Positions 17,845 to 27,131 are shown, counted from the stretch's first letter. The stretch is 64,000 nt of DNA from JBBECE01 sp964574935 (GCA_964574935.1 CAZNOZ010000013.1:4816-68815); one strand, 5' to 3'. Notes: a model not told the origin generated them from the letters alone. Numbers and translations are program-made.

Positions 17845-18785
17845 CTCGCCATCCCCGCCGCCCGCTTCAGGCGGTCGTTGATCGCTTCGCCCAGCCCTTG
17901 TTCGGGGATATCCATCACCACGATGGCGTCGGCGCCGGCGGCGTCGAGCTCCCCCAAATACGCAAACAGATTTCGCGCCGCCTCGCCGAGATCGGCGGCC
18001 GGCGAGAGATTGCGCATGGGGCCGTCGGTGGCGGGCGCGCCGGGGCCGAAGGCCAGCAGCGCCTCGCCTTGCCGAACGTCGCTTGCGTGCAGCCTGAGCG
18101 GGGTGATCGGCGCATAGTGGGTCGCCAGCATGCCCGGGGCGGCGATGCCGGCGCCGGCGTGGTCGGCAACCTCCATTCCGGCTGCCTGGGCAATCGCGTC
18201 ACGAGGGACGGCGCCGGGCCGGAGCAGGACGGGCGCCCCGTCCCCGACCGCGACGATCGTAGATTCCAGCCCTTCGGTGCACGGGCCGCCGTCGAGTACC
18301 GGCACCGCCCCCGCAAACGCCTCGCGCACCGCCTCGGCGGTGGTCGGTGACAGGCGTCCGGAAGGATTGGCGGACGGCGCCGCCAACGGCCGGCCGACCT
18401 CCTCGATGACCTGCCGCGCCATCTCGTGGCGGGGGACCCGAACCGCCACCGTCAGCAGCCCCGCCGACACCAGGTCCGCGAGCCGGGCGCCGGGGCGCCG
18501 CGGCAACACCAACGTCAACGGTCCGGGCCAGAATGTCTCGGCGAGCTTGCCGGCCAGGGGCGGAAACTCGGCGATGGTCTCGGCCATCTCACGGCCCGGG
18601 CAATGCACGATCAGGGGATTGAAGCGCGGCCGGGACTTGGCCTCGAAAATCCTCAGGACCGCATCGGGATTGGTGGCGTCGGCGGCGAGCCCGTAGACGG
18701 TCTCGGTCGGAATAGCCACCAGGACGCCGCCCCGGAGAAGCTCCGCGGCATCGGCGACCGACAATTCGTCGCGGGTCCCGGACAT
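17841..18785 (-). CDS. tsaC: L-threonylcarbamoyladenylate synthase
   Basis: A 314-residue Sua5-type enzyme that makes threonylcarbamoyl-AMP for the t6A37 tRNA modification. The YrdC fold occupies residues 1-200, with KSRPRFNPLIVHC and SANPSGRLSPTTA as ATP/threonine-binding signatures. A C-terminal Sua5 domain from about 230 begins HYAPITPLRLHA. ATG 18785 gives the standard N-terminus. Sua5 length, not the short TsaC form. Confidence 0.94.
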   Translation of the reverse strand: MSGTRDELSVADAAELLRGGVLVAIPTETVYGLAADATNPDAVLRIFEAKSRPRFNPLIVHCPGREMAETIAEFPPLAGKLAETFWPGPLTLVLPRRPGARLADLVSAGLLTVAVRVPRHEMARQVIEEVGRPLAAPSANPSGRLSPTTAEAVREAFAGAVPVLDGGPCTEGLESTIVAVGDGAPVLLRPGAVPRDAIAQAAGMEVADHAGAGIAAPGMLATHYAPITPLRLHASDVRQGEALLAFGPGAPATDGPMRNLSPAADLGEAARNLFAYLGELDAAGADAIVVMDIPEQGLGEAINDRLKRAAGMAS

Positions 18786-18845
18786 CGGGTGTGTTTGACA
18801 AGCCGGTTCGGGGCCGTCAAGAAGCGACGAGGCGAGGCACTCGAA

Positions 18846-19793
18846 TTGACCACCCTGCTCATCAGCCAGCCGAACGGCGCCGATCACATCACCCCTCAAG
18901 GCCATCCCGAGCGCGCGGCGCGGCTCGAGGCCCTGGCGGCGGCGTTCGCGGCGCCGCGGTTCGAGAAACTGGCGCGCCACGACGCGCCGCCGGCGGATCT
19001 GGCGCTTGCCGAAAACGTGCATTCGGCGGCGATGCTGGCGGACCTCAGGGCAGCGGTGCCCGAAGACGGCATCGCGCAGATCGAGTCCGATACTTATCTG
19101 TCGCCGAAATCGCTGGAGGCGGCGGCAACGGCGCTCGGCGCCGGGCTCGCCGGGCTCGCTTCGGTGATGGAGGGGCGGGCGGAAAACTGCTTTTGCGCCG
19201 TCAGGCCCCCCGGCCATCATGCCGGGCGGGACTTTTCGATGGGCTTTTGTCTGATCAACACCATCGCCATCGTCGCCGCCGAGGCCCGCCGCCGCTATGG
19301 GGTCGAGCGCATCGCCATCGTCGATTTCGACGTCCATCACGGCAACGGCACCCAGGACATCTTCGCGGCCGACCGCGACACCTTCTACGGCTCCTCGCAC
19401 CAGATGCCGCTCTATCCGGGTACCGGGCGGCCCGATGAGACGGGGGTCGGCAACCTCTGCAACGCCCCGCTGCCGGCCTTCTCGGGCGGCATCGGGATGC
19501 GCGAGGTCTACCGCGACCTGATCCTGCCCAGGCTCGCCGAGTTCCGGCCCGACCTGATGCTGGTCTCGGCCGGGTTCGATGCGGAGCGGCGCGATCCGAT
19601 CGGGCAGCTCGGTTGGGTCCCGGACGACTATGCGTGGCTCACCGGCAAGCTGATGGACGCCGCCGAGCGGTTCGCCGACAACCGGCTGGTCTCGTTGCTC
19701 GAAGGGGGTTATGACCTCGACGGGCTTGCCGAAGCGGCCGCCTCCCATGTTTCGATGCTGATGGCTGGGGTCGCGGCGGCGGTGGCCGAATAG
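18846..19793 (+). CDS. Histone deacetylase family protein
   Basis: A 315-residue zinc deacetylase of the HDAC/AcuC/acetylpolyamine amidohydrolase superfamily. The active-site motifs are RPPGHHAG (paired histidines), DFDVHHGNGTQDIF (metal Asp and His) and SAGFDAE (second metal Asp), plus a late LEGGYDLDGL. The start is a TTG at 18846 preceded by GAGG at 8-9 bases; no ATG lies in a suitable place. xseB follows after 23 bases, an arrangement common in alphaproteobacteria. Substrate unknown. Confidence 0.9.
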   Translation: MTTLLISQPNGADHITPQGHPERAARLEALAAAFAAPRFEKLARHDAPPADLALAENVHSAAMLADLRAAVPEDGIAQIESDTYLSPKSLEAAATALGAGLAGLASVMEGRAENCFCAVRPPGHHAGRDFSMGFCLINTIAIVAAEARRRYGVERIAIVDFDVHHGNGTQDIFAADRDTFYGSSHQMPLYPGTGRPDETGVGNLCNAPLPAFSGGIGMREVYRDLILPRLAEFRPDLMLVSAGFDAERRDPIGQLGWVPDDYAWLTGKLMDAAERFADNRLVSLLEGGYDLDGLAEAAASHVSMLMAGVAAAVAE

Positions 19794-19816
19794 GCGGGAG
19801 AATTGGGCGTGAGAAG

Positions 19817-20065
19817 ATGAGCGCTGAGAAGACCCCCGACATCGCGAAGATGAGCTTCGAGGCGGCGCTGAAGGAACTCGAGGCGATCGTTTCCAAGCTC
19901 GAGAGCGGCGAGGCGCCGCTGCAGGAGTCGATCGAGATTTACGAGCGGGGCGAGGCGCTCAAGAAGCGCTGCGAGGAACTGCTGAAACTCGCCGAGGCGC
20001 GGATCGAAAAGATCACGCTGACCAAGGACGGCGCCCCGACCGGCCTGGAGCCGCTCGATGAGTAA
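19817..20065 (+). CDS. xseB: Exodeoxyribonuclease VII small subunit
   Basis: An 82-residue protein with the XseB signature SFEAALKELEAIVSKLESGE followed by LQESIEIYERGEALKKRCEE, an antiparallel helical hairpin. It binds XseA to form exonuclease VII, which degrades single-stranded DNA. xseA is not in the window. Confidence 0.95.
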   Translation: MSAEKTPDIAKMSFEAALKELEAIVSKLESGEAPLQESIEIYERGEALKKRCEELLKLAEARIEKITLTKDGAPTGLEPLDE

Positions 20066-20110
20066 CGCGCCGGCGAGGCCCGCGCCGGGGGCAGCTCCGG
20101 CGAGGACGTG

Positions 20111-20650
20111 ATGGGCCGTCCCGTCGCCCTGGCGCTCGCGGCCCTAGTCGTCACCATCGCGGTGGCGCTCATCGTCATTCAACAAGGGACCGGGCCAATG
20201 CCGACAGACCGGGAACCGCCCGCTTCCGACAAGCCGGCCGAGGCCCCCGACCGCGAGGCGACCGGGACGATCCCCTCGCCCGGCCAGCGGCCGGCGGCCA
20301 GCGCGCTGGTATCGGTCAGCGACGCCTTCGCCTATCCGGCCTCGGCCGGGGCCGCGTCCTCGGCCGCCTTCTTCACGATGGCCAACGAGGGCCCGGCGCA
20401 GGAACTGGTGGCGGTCACCGCCAGCCGGGCGCGGGCCGCCGAGCTCAAGCAGGATGGCGGGCGTCAGGCGCTGCAGACAATCGCCATCCCGGCCTTCGGG
20501 CGCGTGGTGCTGAAGCCCGGGGGGCCGCATGTCGCGCTTTCGGGGCTCGACGGGCCGCTGGTCGCCGGCGACGATATCTCGCTGGTGCTGGAGTTCGGCG
20601 ACGGCAGCCGGCTGGAGGTGACGGTGCCGGTGAGCGACGCGGGCCTCTAG
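20111..20650 (+). CDS. PCuAC-domain protein lacking copper ligands
   Basis: A 179-residue exported or membrane-anchored protein: one hydrophobic N-terminal segment (about residues 6-24), a low-complexity acidic/Pro linker to about 65, then a PCuAC-like beta domain (AAFFTMANEGPAQELVAVTA and VVLKPGGPHVALSGL). Known PCu(A)C proteins bind Cu(I) through H-M...H-M. Here the expected first pair reads ELKQDGG and the second HVA, so only one histidine of the site is left. ATG 20111 is preferred to the GTG at 20108. The SCO gene follows after 3 bases, so an old role in cytochrome oxidase copper insertion is likely. Confidence 0.7.
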   Translation: MGRPVALALAALVVTIAVALIVIQQGTGPMPTDREPPASDKPAEAPDREATGTIPSPGQRPAASALVSVSDAFAYPASAGAASSAAFFTMANEGPAQELVAVTASRARAAELKQDGGRQALQTIAIPAFGRVVLKPGGPHVALSGLDGPLVAGDDISLVLEFGDGSRLEVTVPVSDAGL

Positions 20651-20653
20651 GCG

Positions 20654-21238
20654 ATGGCGCGGTTCCGCCTCATCCTGTGGCTTGTTGCCGGGGCGGCGGT
20701 TTTGGCGGCGGGCATCTACTCCGCGCTCGGCGTGTTGCGCGATGAGCCGGCCGGACCGCATTTCGGCGGGCCGTTTTCGCTCACCACAGCGTCCGGCGAA
20801 ACGTTCACCCAGGCCGATCTCGTCGGCGCCCCGACGCTTCTGTATTTCGGCTACACCTGGTGCCCCGATGTGTGTCCGACGACGCTCGTGGAGACGACCG
20901 GCTGGCGCAAGGAACTGGGACTGAGCCCGGACGATCTGAAGATCGTGTTCGTCACCGTCGATCCGCGGCGCGACACGCAAGCGCAGATGGCGCTTTATCT
21001 TTCGAACTTCGACCATGTGATCGGGCTGACCGGCGATGCCGACGCCACCGATCGGATCAAGGCCGACTATGCCGTCTTTTCGGAGGTGGTCGGCGACCCC
21101 AACTCGGACGACTATCTCGTCAATCACACCGCGAGCGTCTATCTGATCGACGCAAAGGGTGATTTCGTCGGCACGATCGCCTGGGGAGAAGAGCCGCAGA
21201 CGGCGAAGGGCAAGATCGAGCGCCTGGTCGGGCGCTGA
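20654..21238 (+). CDS. SCO family protein (cytochrome oxidase copper chaperone)
   Basis: A 194-residue SCO1/SenC protein, anchored by residues 7-27 with a thioredoxin-fold domain outside. The copper site is complete: C70 and C74 in YTWCPDVCP and the histidine of VNHTASVYLID. SCO proteins deliver copper to the CuA centre or reduce its cysteines. The tight spacing after the PCuAC-like gene fits an operon for terminal oxidase assembly. Confidence 0.93.
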   Translation: MARFRLILWLVAGAAVLAAGIYSALGVLRDEPAGPHFGGPFSLTTASGETFTQADLVGAPTLLYFGYTWCPDVCPTTLVETTGWRKELGLSPDDLKIVFVTVDPRRDTQAQMALYLSNFDHVIGLTGDADATDRIKADYAVFSEVVGDPNSDDYLVNHTASVYLIDAKGDFVGTIAWGEEPQTAKGKIERLVGR

Positions 21239-21334
21239 GAGGCCGACGGCGGCCGGGGATTTGTTCCCGCTTCAGGCACATTCGTGCTCCAATCGACCGG
21301 GCGCCGGGCATGCGGGGCTCGAACGGGCGGGGCT

Positions 21335-21667
21335 ATGGTCAAGCTGATCGTATCGGTGTTCGCGATCGTGATGTTCCTTGTCGGGGCGATACTGGCGCCG
21401 ACGCCGATCCCGATCGGGCTGCTGATGATGGCGGTGGCAAGCTTCATCCTGATCGCCAACAACAAGTGGGCGGCCGATCTGATGCGCTGGGCGCGGCGAC
21501 GCTGGAGGACCGTCGACCGCTGGATGCGGGCCCTCGAATACAAGGTCTCCGGCCACATCGCCCAAACCCTGATGAAGACGCGACCCGAGGCGGCCGAGCC
21601 TTCCGAGACGGGCGACAACGGCGGGACGCGGCGGCCGGCGCCCGGGCCCGACGCCGAGGCGCGCTAG
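21335..21667 (+). CDS. Small two-helix membrane protein
   Basis: A 110-residue protein with two adjacent membrane segments (about residues 2-22 and 26-45) joined by PTPIPIG, then a basic amphipathic stretch WARRRWRTVDRWMRALEYK and a disordered tail. The layout resembles the PGPGW-type transmembrane family, but the PGPGW motif itself is not there. ATG 21335 has weak GGGGCGGGG upstream. Function unknown. Confidence 0.6.
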   Translation: MVKLIVSVFAIVMFLVGAILAPTPIPIGLLMMAVASFILIANNKWAADLMRWARRRWRTVDRWMRALEYKVSGHIAQTLMKTRPEAAEPSETGDNGGTRRPAPGPDAEAR

Positions 21668-21675
21668 GGGGCCGG

Positions 21676-22596
21676 TTACCGCTTGTGGGGCGCCAGGGCC
21701 CCGAACCAGACCCCGGCCAACACCACCGCCGCGCCAACCGCGAAGCTCAGCGAGGGGCGCTCGCCGAGCACCAGCGCGGCGAGCAGGATCGTGAACAGCG
21801 GCATGATCAGTAGCGCATAGGTCGCCCCGGTCGCCGTCCAGCGGCCGATGACGAAGACATAGAGCCCGAACATCGCCATCGATCCGAACACCACGAGATA
21901 GCCGAGCGAAAGCCGCGTGGCGGTGGCGGTCGGCACGATCCAGGGCTCGGAAAAGGCCAGCGACAGGCCCAACAGGACCAACCCGCCAACCCCCATCGCA
22001 ACCGCGTTCTCGACCAGAGGCCCGACGCGGGGGAAACCCTTGACGATCACCGATGCCTGGGCAACGCACAGCGCCGCCACGATCAGCGCCGCCAGCGCCC
22101 CCGGCGAGGCGGTCCCGATGCTGCCGGAAAAGACGACCGCAATCCCGGCGGCGGCGACCAGAGCGCCGATCAGCGCCCGGGTCCGGAACGCCTCGACCCG
22201 CTCGACGACCGCCAGGACCAGCGTTAGCAGCGGCACCAGCGCCATGGTGACCTGGACGGTGCCGGCACCGACCTCGGTCAGCGCGTAGTAGCCGAAAGAA
22301 AACGCGCCGCCGAAGGCGAGCAGGCCGTACGCCAGCACGCCGAGGAGTGCCCGGCCGCGCGGCAGCTTGTGGCGCAGCACCGCGATGATGACGAGCAGCA
22401 GCGCCGAGGCGATCAGGAACCTCAGCGACGCCGACCACAAGGGCGCCAGTTCAATGAGGCCGAGCTTGGCGGCCACCGCGTTGCCGCCCCCGAACAGCGC
22501 CACGGCGAAGAACGCCACCAGGGTCGTCGCGTCCGGGGCGGCGACGGTGGCGCCGGGCGCGATATGGGTGGTGGTGGCGTGCAGGGTGTGGGGCAT
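21676..22596 (-). CDS. EamA/DMT family transporter
   Basis: A 306-residue inner-membrane protein with about ten membrane segments in two EamA repeats, the first beginning FFAVALFGGGNAVAAKLGL and the second near VGGLVLLGLSLAFSEP. Drug/metabolite transporters of this type export amino acids or other metabolites. ATG 22596 lies 13 bases after the ribB stop, so it is probably the last gene of the fabI-aroC-ribB run. Confidence 0.87.
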   Translation of the reverse strand: MPHTLHATTTHIAPGATVAAPDATTLVAFFAVALFGGGNAVAAKLGLIELAPLWSASLRFLIASALLLVIIAVLRHKLPRGRALLGVLAYGLLAFGGAFSFGYYALTEVGAGTVQVTMALVPLLTLVLAVVERVEAFRTRALIGALVAAAGIAVVFSGSIGTASPGALAALIVAALCVAQASVIVKGFPRVGPLVENAVAMGVGGLVLLGLSLAFSEPWIVPTATATRLSLGYLVVFGSMAMFGLYVFVIGRWTATGATYALLIMPLFTILLAALVLGERPSLSFAVGAAVVLAGVWFGALAPHKR

Positions 22597-22609
22597 CTCG
22601 GCGTCGCGC

Positions 22610-23722
22610 TCAGTCCGCTTCGAATTTATCGGTGGCGTTGATGGCGATACCGAAGCCGGAAAGGCCGACATAGTGGCGGGACTTCGACGCCATCAGGCGG
22701 ATCGAGCGCACCCCGAGATCGCGCAGGATCTGGGCGCCGACGCCGATCTCGCGCCACTCGTCGTCGCGCACCCGGGCGGTCTGGTGATGCTCGATGTCGG
22801 GGCGCTGCTCGGTGCCGGCCCCGTAGACGCCGGCGGTGCCCTCGCGCAGATAGACCAGGACCCCCCGACCGATGCCGGCGAGGGTGTCGATGGCGGAGTT
22901 CAGCGACCGGCGTTCGCCGAAGACGTCGTCGAGAATGTCCTCGCGCTGCAGCCGGACCGGGACGTCTTCGCCGTCGGTGACGTCGCCAAAGACGACAGCA
23001 AGATGCTGCACCCGGTCGAAGGGCGTCGAATAGGCGTGCGCGGTCGCGGTCGCTGACCGCAACGGCAGCTCGAAGCTGGCGACCCGATGGACGAGTTTTT
23101 CTCTGTGCTGGCGCCAGGCGATGAGCTCGGCGACTGTCAGTTTCGGCAGCGAATGGGCCTCGGCGAAGGCGGCCACGTCCGGCCCGCGCTTGACGGTGCC
23201 GTCGTCGTTGACGAGCTCGCAGATCACGGCGACCTCGGGCACCCCGGCGAGCCGGCACAAATCGATCGCGGCCTCGGTGTGACCGGACCGCATCAGGACC
23301 CCGCCCTCGCGGGCGACCAGCGGGAAGACGTGGCCGGGACGCGTGAAATCGGCGGGGGCGGCATCGTCGCGGGTCAGCGCGGTGACCGTGGCGGTGCGGT
23401 CCTCGGCCGAAATGCCGGTGGTGGTGCCGTGCCGGTAGTCGACCGAGACGGTGAAGGCGGTGCCGCGGGGGGCGTCGGGTTCCTTGACCATCGGGTCGAG
23501 CTTGAGGATGCGGGCGTGCTCGGCGGTCAGCGGTGCGCAGACGATCCCGCAGGTGTTGCGGATGATGAACGCCATCTTTTCGGGCGTGGCGGCGGCGGCG
23601 GCCATCACCAGATCGCCCTCGTTCTCGCGGTCGTCGTCGTCGACAACGACCACCAGCTCGCCGCGGGCGATGGCGGCGACGGCGGTCTCGACCGCGTCGA
23701 GCTTGGCCATGGTGTCAGTCAT
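22610..23722 (-). CDS. ribB: 3,4-dihydroxy-2-butanone 4-phosphate synthase with degenerate GTP cyclohydrolase II domain
   Basis: A 370-residue protein with a RibB domain (1-205) carrying the DHBP synthase signatures VVDDDDRENEGDLVMA and RSGHTEAAIDLCRLAG. The C-terminal 165 residues align in shape with GTP cyclohydrolase II, but the zinc cysteines are gone: where RibA has CxxGD-F-S-RCDCG this has REDILDDVFGERRSLNSAI. So it should make the four-carbon riboflavin precursor only. It overlaps aroC by 8 bases. Confidence 0.93.
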   Translation of the reverse strand: MTDTMAKLDAVETAVAAIARGELVVVVDDDDRENEGDLVMAAAAATPEKMAFIIRNTCGIVCAPLTAEHARILKLDPMVKEPDAPRGTAFTVSVDYRHGTTTGISAEDRTATVTALTRDDAAPADFTRPGHVFPLVAREGGVLMRSGHTEAAIDLCRLAGVPEVAVICELVNDDGTVKRGPDVAAFAEAHSLPKLTVAELIAWRQHREKLVHRVASFELPLRSATATAHAYSTPFDRVQHLAVVFGDVTDGEDVPVRLQREDILDDVFGERRSLNSAIDTLAGIGRGVLVYLREGTAGVYGAGTEQRPDIEHHQTARVRDDEWREIGVGAQILRDLGVRSIRLMASKSRHYVGLSGFGIAINATDKFEAD

Positions 23723-24824
23723 TGCCGGTGCCCGCCTGGCGCCCGGTCTGGCCGCGATGGCGCAGGAAATGGTCGGCCAGAACCACTGCCATCATCGCCT
23801 CGCCGATGGGCACGGCACGAATGCCGACGCAAGGGTCGTGGCGGCCCTTGGTTGAAATCTCCGTATCCTCGTTGTCGCTCGTCACCGTCCGGCGCGGCGT
23901 CAGGATCGAAGAGGTCGGCTTGACCGCGAAGCGCACCACCACCGGATCGCCGTTGGAGATGCCGCCCAGAATGCCGCCGGCATTGTTGGAGAGGAATTCC
24001 GGTCCCCCCTCCCCGGCGCGCATCTCGTCGGCGTTTTCGGTGCCGGTCAACGCGGCCACATTATGGCCGGCGCCAATGCCAACCCATTTGACGGCGTTGA
24101 TCGACATCATCGCGGCGGCGAGATCGGCGCTGAGCTTGCCGTAGACCGGCGCGCCGAGCCCCACCGGCACTCCTTCGGCGACAACCTCGACCACCGCGCC
24201 GACCGAGTTGCCGGCCCTGCGGATCTCGTCGAGATAGCCCTCCCATTCGGCGGCGGCCTTTTTGTCGGCGCAGAAGAACGGGTTGTTGTCGACCTCGTCC
24301 CAGTCGAAATTCGCATAGTCGATCGGGTGCTCCCCGACCTGCACCAGCGAGGCGCGAATGGTGATCCCCGGCACCACCAGCCGGGCGACGGCGCCGGCGG
24401 CGACCCGACAGGCGGTCTCGCGGGCCGAGGCGCGGCCTGAGCCGCGATAGTCGCGGATGCCGTATTTCCGCTGATAGGTGAAATCGGCGTGGCCGGGGCG
24501 GTATTTGTCGCGAATGTCGTCGTAGTCCTTGGAGCGGGCGTCGGTGTTTTCGATCATCAGCGAGATCGGATGGCCGGTGGTCTTGAGCCCGCCGGTGCGC
24601 TCGTCCTCGAAAGTGCCGGACAAAATGCGCACCTTGTCGGCCTCCCGGCGCTGGGTGGTGAATCGCGACTGGCCGGGCCGGCGGCGATCGAGATGCCGCT
24701 GGATCATCGCTTCGGAGATATCGAGGGTGGGCGGGCAGCCGTCGATGACGACGCCGATCGCCGGCCCGTGGCTCTCGCCCCAGGTCGTGAAACGGAACAT
24801 CTGCCCGAAAGTGTTGAACGACAT
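23715..24824 (-). CDS. aroC: Chorismate synthase
   Basis: A 369-residue enzyme converting EPSP to chorismate with reduced FMN. All three family signatures are visible: GESHGPAIGVVIDGCPP near the N-terminus, the GSGRASARETACRVAAGAVA helix and the C-terminal PTSSILTPRRTV with the D-CVGIRAVPI-EAM segment. ATG 24824 gives the standard MSFNTFG start. Its end overlaps the ribB start by 8 bases. Confidence 0.97.
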   Translation of the reverse strand: MSFNTFGQMFRFTTWGESHGPAIGVVIDGCPPTLDISEAMIQRHLDRRRPGQSRFTTQRREADKVRILSGTFEDERTGGLKTTGHPISLMIENTDARSKDYDDIRDKYRPGHADFTYQRKYGIRDYRGSGRASARETACRVAAGAVARLVVPGITIRASLVQVGEHPIDYANFDWDEVDNNPFFCADKKAAAEWEGYLDEIRRAGNSVGAVVEVVAEGVPVGLGAPVYGKLSADLAAAMMSINAVKWVGIGAGHNVAALTGTENADEMRAGEGGPEFLSNNAGGILGGISNGDPVVVRFAVKPTSSILTPRRTVTSDNEDTEISTKGRHDPCVGIRAVPIGEAMMAVVLADHFLRHRGQTGRQAGTGND

Positions 24825-24923
24825 CGCGTGGGGGGCCCGCCCGTGGTTGGCAGGTGTTCTAGGAGTGCGCCGGGAAGGCGTCAATCGCGGGGCGCCGCCG
24901 CCCGACCGTTCGGCGGCCGGAGT

Positions 24924-25547
24924 TCAGTCGATCCAGGCGCCTTCGGCCGGATAGACGGTCATCCGCCCGTCGGCGAGGTGATAGACGACGTCCTGGGGTG
25001 TCGACCAGTTGACGACCTCGGCACGCGAAGCGCCTTCAACGAGGTGGCGGACGACCCGCAGCACGCCGCCATGGGCGACGATGACGGACGGGCCGTCGAG
25101 CCGGGCACTGAACGCGACGACGCGCTCGGTCAGGTCGTCGTAGTTCTCGCCGCCCTCGGGCCGGTGATGCCAGAAATCCTCGTCGCGGGCGCCCGGCACC
25201 AGCATCGGGTGGTCGGCGATGTCGCGGTGCAGCTTGCCTTCGTGGATTCCGAAGGAGATCTCGATCAACCGGTCATCCTGAACCACGTTCGGGTGCGGCG
25301 GGTCGAAGGCCGCCAGCACCCGCCGGGTGGTTTCGGTGGCGCGCGACAGGGGCGAGGAAAACCAGTCGTAGTCATCGGTGCCGAGCCCGTCGCGTTCGAG
25401 CAGCATGCGCAGCAGCTGGCCGTTTTCGTCGGCCTGGGCCTGCCCGATGGCGTTCAGCGGAATGTCGCGCTGACCCTGGTAGCGCCCCTCGGCGTTCCAG
25501 TCGGTCTGGCCGTGGCGAATGAAATAGAGTTCCGGCCAGGCGGTCAT
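24924..25547 (-). CDS. Histidine phosphatase family protein
   Basis: A 207-residue phosphoglycerate-mutase-like phosphatase. The phospho-accepting histidine is in LYFIRHGQTDWN at residues 8-13, the arginine in SPLSRATETTRR, and the second histidine in VIVAHGGVLR. Such enzymes hydrolyse phosphate esters and need not be glycolytic. It lies between lysE and aroC in the leftward run, an arrangement often seen near fabI and aroC in Hyphomicrobiales. Confidence 0.92.
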   Translation of the reverse strand: MTAWPELYFIRHGQTDWNAEGRYQGQRDIPLNAIGQAQADENGQLLRMLLERDGLGTDDYDWFSSPLSRATETTRRVLAAFDPPHPNVVQDDRLIEISFGIHEGKLHRDIADHPMLVPGARDEDFWHHRPEGGENYDDLTERVVAFSARLDGPSVIVAHGGVLRVVRHLVEGASRAEVVNWSTPQDVVYHLADGRMTVYPAEGAWID

Positions 25548-25595
25548 GATGTTCGGCTTTCAGACGGGGACGGACGGGCGGGCGGTGACTTGCTG

Positions 25596-26189
25596 TCACC
25601 AAATCAGCGCCAGCGCAACCGCGCCCAGCAGCAAAAGCGCGAAAGTGACATTGGCGACGCGGCTCATGCGGGGGTCGCGCAAAAACCGCGAGATCATCGA
25701 ACCGAAATAAAGCCACGCGGTGTTGACGATGAGGATCACGGCGACCAGCGCGGCGACCTTGGCGGCCGCGTCGAACAGGAGGTCGGTCCCGATGACGGTT
25801 GCCCCCGAATAGACCGCGCCGATGGCGGCAAAGGCCTTCGGATTGGCGATCGCCAGGGCAAATCCGCCGGCGAAGGAGGGCGCCCGGGCCGACGCCGCCG
25901 GGTCCGATATCGGCGGGGCGGTGGCGATCCGCCAGGCGAGGTAGAGGATGTAGGCGGCGGCGATCAGGCTGATGATCTGAGCCGCCCCCGGCACCGCCAC
26001 GACCAGACCCGTCACCCCGGTCGCGATCATCAGGAGCACCGACGTCGTGCCGACCCAGATGCCGCCGAGATATCCCCAGCCGGCGCGGGCGCCGTAGGCC
26101 GCCCCGATCCCGGCCAGCGACATCGTCGCCGGACCGGGCGAGCCCATCAGCGGGAACGCGGCAAGCCAGAGAATGAAGAGATTGTCCAC
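25596..26189 (-). CDS. LysE/RhtB family translocator
   Basis: A 197-residue, roughly six-helix membrane protein of the LysE superfamily, with SPGPATMSLAG near the N-terminus and FAGGFALAIANPKAF in the middle as the family's signatures. These proteins export amino acids or small amines. The start is GTG 26189, preceded by GGGAGA at good spacing. It follows fabI by 25 bases. Confidence 0.88.
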   Translation of the reverse strand: MDNLFILWLAAFPLMGSPGPATMSLAGIGAAYGARAGWGYLGGIWVGTTSVLLMIATGVTGLVVAVPGAAQIISLIAAAYILYLAWRIATAPPISDPAASARAPSFAGGFALAIANPKAFAAIGAVYSGATVIGTDLLFDAAAKVAALVAVILIVNTAWLYFGSMISRFLRDPRMSRVANVTFALLLLGAVALALIW

Positions 26190-26214
26190 GCCGTCTCCCG
26201 GCCGGAACGCCGGC

Positions 26215-27030
26215 CTAGTCGCCGGCCTCGTCTCCGTCCGCCTCGCCGAGCACCTTCATGCCCATCGCATGGTAGCCGGCGTCCACATGCAGCACCTCGC
26301 CGGTGGCGCCGGTCGACAGGTCGGAGAGCAGATAGAGGGCCGCGTTGCCGACATCCTCGATGGTGACGTTGCGGCGGAGGGGCGCGTTCTCCTCGTTCCA
26401 GTGCAGCATCTGGCGAAGCCCCGCGATGCCGGAGGCGGCCAGGGTCTTGATCGGACCGGCGGAAATGGCGTTGACGCGGATATTCGACGGGCCGAGGTCG
26501 GCCGCCAGATACCTCACCGAGGCCTCGAGCGCCGCCTTGGCGACGCCCATGACGTTGTAGTTGGGCAGGACCTTCTCGGCGCCGTAGTAGGTCAGGGTCA
26601 GCAGCGCGCCGCCGTCCGGCATCAGCGCTTCGGCACGCCGGGCGACGGCGGTGAAGGAATACACCGAGATATTCATGGTGTTGGCGAAATTGGCGGGGCT
26701 GGTGTCGACATAGCGGCCCTTGAGCTCTTCCTTGTCGGAGAACCCGATCGCGTGGACCACGAAATCGAGGCCACCCCATTTCGCCTTCAGCGCCGCGAAG
26801 GCCGCGTCGAGCGCCGCCTCGTCGGTGACGTCGCATTCGATGAGAATGTCGGACCCGAGGTCTTCGGCGAGCGGGGCGACCCGGCGCTTGAGCGCTTCGC
26901 CCTGGTAGGAGAAGGCGAGCTCGGCGCCATGTTCGCGAAGCGCCCTGGCGATGCCATAGGCGATCGAGCGGTTGTTGGCGACGCCCATGACGAGGCCGCG
27001 CTTGTCATGCATCAGGCTGCCCGCCGGCAT
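26215..27030 (-). CDS. fabI: Enoyl-[acyl-carrier-protein] reductase (NADH)
   Basis: A 271-residue FabI: G-V-NNRSIAYGIA near the N-terminus for the cofactor, VVHAIGFSDKEELKG, and the catalytic Tyr/Lys in LTYYGAEKVLPNYNVMGVAK. It reduces enoyl-ACP in the last step of each fatty acid elongation cycle. ATG 27030 has GGGGGGA just upstream. A divergent 101-base spacer separates it from the FAD oxidoreductase. Confidence 0.96.
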   Translation of the reverse strand: MPAGSLMHDKRGLVMGVANNRSIAYGIARALREHGAELAFSYQGEALKRRVAPLAEDLGSDILIECDVTDEAALDAAFAALKAKWGGLDFVVHAIGFSDKEELKGRYVDTSPANFANTMNISVYSFTAVARRAEALMPDGGALLTLTYYGAEKVLPNYNVMGVAKAALEASVRYLAADLGPSNIRVNAISAGPIKTLAASGIAGLRQMLHWNEENAPLRRNVTIEDVGNAALYLLSDLSTGATGEVLHVDAGYHAMGMKVLGEADGDEAGD

Positions 27031-27131
27031 GGTATCCCCCCGCGCAATTCCGGGCGGGTTTTGCCACGGCAGACGCGCGGCGGGCAAGTTGAGACTTTGC
27101 GATCGCCCCCACCAGCCCTATCCTCGGGCCC

